Assembly: GCF_003086795.1 (NCBI RefSeq)
Contig: NZ_CP026003.1
Location: 2,004,777-2,068,776, forward strand
Origin: Stenotrophomonas sp. SAU14A_NAIMI4_5
GTDB lineage: Bacteria > Pseudomonadota > Gammaproteobacteria > Xanthomonadales > Xanthomonadaceae
Reading direction: 5' to 3'
Length of the DNA stretch: 64,000 bases
Position numbers and translations under genes: made by a program
Notes under the pieces: generated by a model
What the model was told of the DNA's origin: nothing
Databases searched by the model: none
The model's input: the letters and a program-made list of their open reading frames with translations, nothing else
Shown here: piece after piece, positions 60,631 through 64,000 of the stretch
Layout of the letters: the number at the start of each line of letters is the position of its first letter
Position numbering within the stretch: the first letter of the stretch is position 1

Positions 60631-62025
60631 GTGATCAAGCCCCGTACCCCGCCCGGCACCCTTGAACTGTTGCCGCGCGAGCAGATTGCGTTTCAGCGCA
60701 TGCTGGACGTCATCCGCCGCAACTACGAGCGCTTCGGGTTCCTGCCGGTGGAAACGCCGGTGTTCGAGCTGTCCGACGTCCTGCTGACCAAGTCCGGTGG
60801 CGAGACCGAGCGCCAGGTGTACTTCGTGCAGTCCACCGGTGCGCTGGCCAACGCCGCCGAATCGGGCGACCGCTCGCTGCCGGAGATGGCGCTGCGTTTC
60901 GACCTGACCGTGCCGCTGGCCCGCTACGTGGCCGAGCACGAGCACGAGCTGACCTTCCCGTTCCGCCGCTACCAGATGCAGCGCGTGTACCGCGGCGAGC
61001 GTGCCCAGCGTGGCCGCTTCCGCGAGTTCTACCAGTGCGACATCGACGTGATCGGCAAGGACAGCCTGAGCGTCCGCTACGACGCTGAAGTGCTGGCCGT
61101 CATCCACGCCGTGTTCTCCGAGCTGCGCATCGGTGATTTCAGCATCCAGCTGAACAACCGCAAGCTGATGCGCGGTTTCTTCGAAAGCCTGGGCGTGGCC
61201 GAAGGCGAGCGCCAGCTGGCCGTGCTGCGCGAAGTGGACAAGCTGGACAAGCGCGGCGCAGATTACGTGCGCGAAACGCTGGTGGGCGAGGGCTTCGAGA
61301 TTCCGGCCGAGCAGGTCGAGAAGATCCTGGCCTTCGTCGCCGTGCGCTCGAAGGGTCATGAAGACGCGCTGGCCCAGCTGGCCGCCCTGGAAGCCGGTGG
61401 CGCCTCGTCGGAAACCCTGCGCAACGGCGTGGCCGAGCTGCGCGAAGTGCTGCAGCTGGTGCAGGCGCTGGGCGTGCCGGAAACCGCGTACTGCCTGAAC
61501 TTCTCCATCGCCCGCGGCCTAGATTACTACACCGGCACCGTCTACGAGACCACGCTGACCGACCACCCGCAGATCGGCTCGATCTGCTCGGGCGGCCGTT
61601 ACGAAGACCTGGCCAGCCACTACAGCAAGTCCAAGCTGCCGGGCGTGGGCATCTCCATCGGCCTGTCGCGCCTGTTCTGGCAGCTGCGCGAAGCCGGCCT
61701 GATCGACGGCATCGAAGCCAGCAGCGTGCAGGCGCTGGTGGCACTGATGGACGAGCAGGGCATGGCGCAGTCGCTGGACATCGCCCGCCGCCTGCGCAGC
61801 GGTGGCATCAACACCGAAGTGCAGATGGAGCCGAAGAAGATCGGCAAGCAGTTCCAGTACGCGGCCAAGGCCGGCATTCGCTTCGTGGTCCTGGCCGGCG
61901 AAGACGAGCTCGCCCGCGGCGTCGTCGCAGTGAAGGACCTGGTGCGCGAACAACAGTTCGAAGTCTCCCGCGACGAACTGGCCAGCACCCTGCAGGTCGA
62001 GCTGGAACAGTCGAAGGTGATGTAA
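60631..62025 (+). CDS. hisS: Histidyl-tRNA synthetase
   Basis: A 464-aa class II synthetase: motif 1 region [22 protein letters not shown], motif 2 [23 protein letters not shown], histidine loops [10 protein letters not shown] and [28 protein letters not shown] (motif 3), and C-terminal anticodon-binding domain (about 365-460). GTG start at 60631 after GGAG. It charges tRNA-His. Confidence 0.96.
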   Translation: MIKPRTPPGTLELLPREQIAFQRMLDVIRRNYERFGFLPVETPVFELSDVLLTKSGGETERQVYFVQSTGALANAAESGDRSLPEMALRFDLTVPLARYVAEHEHELTFPFRRYQMQRVYRGERAQRGRFREFYQCDIDVIGKDSLSVRYDAEVLAVIHAVFSELRIGDFSIQLNNRKLMRGFFESLGVAEGERQLAVLREVDKLDKRGADYVRETLVGEGFEIPAEQVEKILAFVAVRSKGHEDALAQLAALEAGGASSETLRNGVAELREVLQLVQALGVPETAYCLNFSIARGLDYYTGTVYETTLTDHPQIGSICSGGRYEDLASHYSKSKLPGVGISIGLSRLFWQLREAGLIDGIEASSVQALVALMDEQGMAQSLDIARRLRSGGINTEVQMEPKKIGKQFQYAAKAGIRFVVLAGEDELARGVVAVKDLVREQQFEVSRDELASTLQVELEQSKVM

Positions 62026-62055
62026 CTGCCCAAGGCAGCACCCAGAAGTTGAACG

Positions 62056-62081
62056 AAACGCCCACCACCCGGTGGGCGTTT
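62056..62081. terminator. Bidirectional terminator after hisS
   Basis: AAACGCCCACC-accc-GGTGGGCGTTT stem of 11 perfect pairs, flanked by TTCGTTTC. Confidence 0.8.
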
Positions 62082-62102
62082 TCGTTTCCGGCTCGCGCTC
62101 CG

Positions 62103-62165
62103 GGGTCAGAGCCGTTTTCCCAGGAAAACGGATCCGACCCTGTGCCGACCAACGGTCGGCACCCA
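62103..62165. repeat. Two REP-type palindromes
   Basis: GGGTCAGAGCCGTTTTCC (62103-62120) and GGAAAACGGATCCGACCC (62123-62140) form an 18-bp imperfect hairpin. GTGCCGACC-aac-GGTCGGCAC (62142-62162) follows, identical in type to 4072-4092 and to units of the 26-kb array. Confidence 0.7.
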
Positions 62166-62218
62166 CCAACAGCAGGTAGCCTCCAACAGCAGCGTCATGC
62201 CGTGCCGACAGATCGCTG

Positions 62219-62406
62219 GAAACTGTCGAAGGCGGGGTGGGTCCGGTGGCAGGGGTGTGAGCCGCATGGATGCGGCGACCAAGCCCCCATGGATGGGTTT
62301 ACGGCGTCCCCTGCCACCGGACCCGCCCCGCCAACCCACGGATCCCCGCGCTTTTGCCGTTGCTTCGGCTTTGGCTTCGGCAGGTGCAGGGCGCAGCCCT
62401 GCCAAG
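62219..62406 (+). repeat. Composite hairpin element, copy 3 (plus orientation)
   Basis: Preceded by GGAAACTGTCGAAGGCGGGG as in copy 2. Arms 62231-62255 and 62308-62332 pair at 24 of 25 positions. Inner hairpin GCCGCA-tgga-TGCGGC at 62261-62276, conserved CCCCCATGGATGGGTTTACG, and a terminal AGGTGCAGGGCGCAGCCCTGCC hairpin at about 62383-62404. With the other repeats it fills the 444-bp space between hisS and the TrpR-like gene; no gene seen there. Confidence 0.75.
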
Positions 62407-62446
62407 ACCAACCCAGGATTTGACGCACTGCGCAAGAATGCGCTAA

Positions 62447-62466
62447 TGTACTAGCGCGCTATTACA
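62447..62466. promoter_or_regulatory. Operator palindrome before the TrpR-family gene
   Basis: TGTACTAGCGCGCTATTACA is an 18-of-20 palindrome ending 3 bp before the ATG at 62470. The CTAG-containing half-sites recall Trp-repressor operators. It probably mediates autoregulation and control of the his genes. Confidence 0.65.
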
Positions 62467-62469
62467 TTG

Positions 62470-62796
62470 ATGCAAGAACTCCACCCCGTGAAAGCCCGCC
62501 CCGACATCGCCGCGAAAGACCCCCAGGCCGACCTCGACTCCCTGGCCCAGGCCTTTGCCGCCCTGCGCGAACCCGACCAGGTGCTCGCCTTCCTGCGCGA
62601 CCTCTGCACCCCGGCCGAGCTCGAAGCCATGGCCGACCGCTGGAAAGTCGTCCCCCTGCTGCAGCAGGGCGTGCCCTACCGCGAGATCCACGAACGCACC
62701 GGCGTCAGCGTGACCACCACCGGACGGGTGGCACGCACCCTCGAGCATGGCCATCGAGGCTATGCCGCCGCCGTCGACCGCCTTGCTTCGCGCTGA
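62470..62796 (+). CDS. YerC/TrpR-family repressor of his genes (predicted)
   Basis: A 108-aa all-helical regulator: [50 protein letters not shown] is the TrpR/YerC HTH. It sits 34 bp before hisG in the same direction. TrpR-family proteins in this position have been predicted to control histidine synthesis. The effector may be histidine. The operator overlaps its start region. Confidence 0.88.
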   Translation: MQELHPVKARPDIAAKDPQADLDSLAQAFAALREPDQVLAFLRDLCTPAELEAMADRWKVVPLLQQGVPYREIHERTGVSVTTTGRVARTLEHGHRGYAAAVDRLASR

Positions 62797-62830
62797 TCCG
62801 CGCCCCGTTCCGAACTTAGAGACCTCCCCC

Positions 62831-63742
62831 ATGAGTGCAACCCAGGCAGCGCCGGCACGTGACCGGCTGCGTATCGCCATCCAGAAGAGTGGCCGTCTGG
62901 CCGAACCCGCCCGCAACCTGCTCAGCGCCTGCGGCCTGAGCTGGCGCGAAAGCCGCGACAAGCTGTTCTGCTACGGCGAATCGCTGCCGGTGGACCTGCT
63001 GCTGGTACGCGACGACGACATCCCCGGCCTGATCGCCGACGGCGTCTGCGACCTCGGCATCGTCGGCCGCAACGAGCTGGACGAGCAGGCCGCCGCGCGC
63101 CGCCAGATCGGCCTGCCCGACGCCTACCAGGCCCTGCGCGGGCTCGGCTTCGGCCAGTGCCGTCTGATGCTGGCCGTGCCCGAGGAATGGCAGTGGGAAG
63201 GCCCGGCGCAGCTGGCCGGCACCCGCATCGCCACCAGCTACCCGGCCATCCTCAAGCAGTGGCTGGCCGAGCAGGGCGTGGACGCACAGGTGGTCGAACT
63301 CTCCGGCTCGGTGGAAATCGCCCCGCGCCTGGGCACCGCCGAACTGATCTGCGACCTGGTCTCCAGCGGCGCCACCCTGCGCGCCAACCAGCTCACCCCG
63401 GTGCACAACCTGCTGGACAGCGAAGCCGTGCTGGCCGGTGCGGTGCGCGTGCCGGACGACGCCCGCGCCGGGCTGCGCAGCATGCTGCTGCGGCGCCTCG
63501 ACGGCGTGGTGCAGAAGCAGGATCGCAAGCTGCTGATGTTCCGCGCCAGCGAGGACCGCGTGGATGCGCTGGCGCAGCTGCTGGCCGATGCCGAACCGCT
63601 GGTGCGTTTGCCTGCAGATGGCGGTGCACTGCGCCTGCAGACCATGTGCCCGGGTCCGCTGACCTGGCAGCGCATGGAAGAACTGGAGCGCGCCGGCGCA
63701 CAGGGCCTGATGGTACTGAGCGTGGAGCGGTCGCTGGCATGA
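62831..63742 (+). CDS. hisG: ATP phosphoribosyltransferase, long form
   Basis: A 303-aa first enzyme of histidine synthesis (ATP + PRPP). [56 protein letters not shown] and [19 protein letters not shown] are catalytic-domain motifs. The C-terminal domain (about 225-303) is the histidine-sensing ACT-like part of the long form. It overlaps hisD by ATGA. Confidence 0.95.
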   Translation: MSATQAAPARDRLRIAIQKSGRLAEPARNLLSACGLSWRESRDKLFCYGESLPVDLLLVRDDDIPGLIADGVCDLGIVGRNELDEQAAARRQIGLPDAYQALRGLGFGQCRLMLAVPEEWQWEGPAQLAGTRIATSYPAILKQWLAEQGVDAQVVELSGSVEIAPRLGTAELICDLVSSGATLRANQLTPVHNLLDSEAVLAGAVRVPDDARAGLRSMLLRRLDGVVQKQDRKLLMFRASEDRVDALAQLLADAEPLVRLPADGGALRLQTMCPGPLTWQRMEELERAGAQGLMVLSVERSLA

Positions 63743-64000
63743 ATCGTCTGATCTGGTCACAACTCGACGAAGCCGCCCGCAGCGCGGCGCTGACCCGCCC
63801 GGTGCAGACCGTGGCGCAGCAGACCCGTGATGCCGTCGCCGCGCTGATCGCGCAGGTACGGACGCAGGGCGACGAGGCGCTGCGCGCCATCACCGCCCGT
63901 TTCGATCGCGTCGAACTGACGTCGTTTGAAGTCAGCGAGGCCGAGTTCGCTGCGGCCGAAGGCGCCGTGCCGGCCGAACTGCGCCAGGCCATGGTCGAAG
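63739..64000 (+). CDS. hisD: Histidinol dehydrogenase, 5' part only
   Basis: The first 87 residues ([23 protein letters not shown]...[21 protein letters not shown]) match the N-terminus of HisD, the last enzyme of histidine synthesis. ATGA overlap with hisG. The window ends inside the gene. Confidence 0.92.
   Translation, partial: MNRLIWSQLDEAARSAALTRPVQTVAQQTRDAVAALIAQVRTQGDEALRAITARFDRVELTSFEVSEAEFAAAEGAVPAELRQAMVE

Overview
The window is about 64 kb of high-GC chromosomal DNA from a Stenotrophomonas-type gammaproteobacterium (Xanthomonadaceae). The call rests on the GTAG-type (SMAG) REP palindromes between genes, the GumD/YjbH exopolysaccharide genes, the thrABC-fnr-hisS-hisG gene order and uniformly GC-rich codons. 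I see no prophage, insertion sequence, CRISPR array or rRNA. There is one tRNA, Arg-CCU.

Layout. 1-8.9 kb: a truncated BLUF photoreceptor beside a PAS hybrid kinase and a single-domain response regulator; CsbD; a TetR regulator with a membrane protein under a shared palindromic operator; then a divergent thymidylate-kinase homologue, a radical SAM protein and an HD phosphohydrolase. 8.9-20.7 kb: a GlxA/FtrA regulator, then a ten-gene run (TonB receptor, FMN reductase, DUF3088 protein, two luciferase-type monooxygenases, M20 deacylase, GNAT, fused ABC permease-ATPase, binding protein). It resembles the Bacillus S-alkylcysteine (N-acetyl) sulphur salvage pathway with an outer-membrane receptor added. 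20.8-26 kb: LysR/quinone reductase, a metallo-beta-lactamase-fold protein with its TetR regulator, and an APH-type kinase. 26-26.9 kb: a dense array of structured repeats. 26.9-33.4 kb: EamA, murB, pyrD, methyltransferase, SDR and amaB-type ALDH, all on the minus strand.

33.8-41.1 kb: an exopolysaccharide locus with a GumD-like initiating transferase and a LMW-PTP facing a YjbE-like/Wza/YjbF/YjbG/YjbH operon; then a PAP2 phosphatase, tRNA-Arg and three tiny ORFs. 43-50.8 kb: a signalling island (response regulator + PAS kinase, divergent from a triple-REC hybrid kinase, CheR, CheB and REC-kinase), followed by a second BLUF protein. 50.8-54.6 kb: an Ntn amidase, a duplicated-domain secreted protein, an AraC regulator and an EamA transporter. 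54.7-64 kb: a threonine leader peptide and thrABC, an FNR-type regulator, hisS, a TrpR-family regulator, hisG and the start of hisD.

The most unusual items are a roughly 200-bp composite hairpin element (three copies) whose arms vary in sequence but stay complementary; the kinase/radical SAM/HD nucleotide module; the sulphur salvage operon; the two BLUF genes next to histidine kinases; and the threonine leader, which may be leaderless. All functions are inferred from motifs and context. No database search was run.
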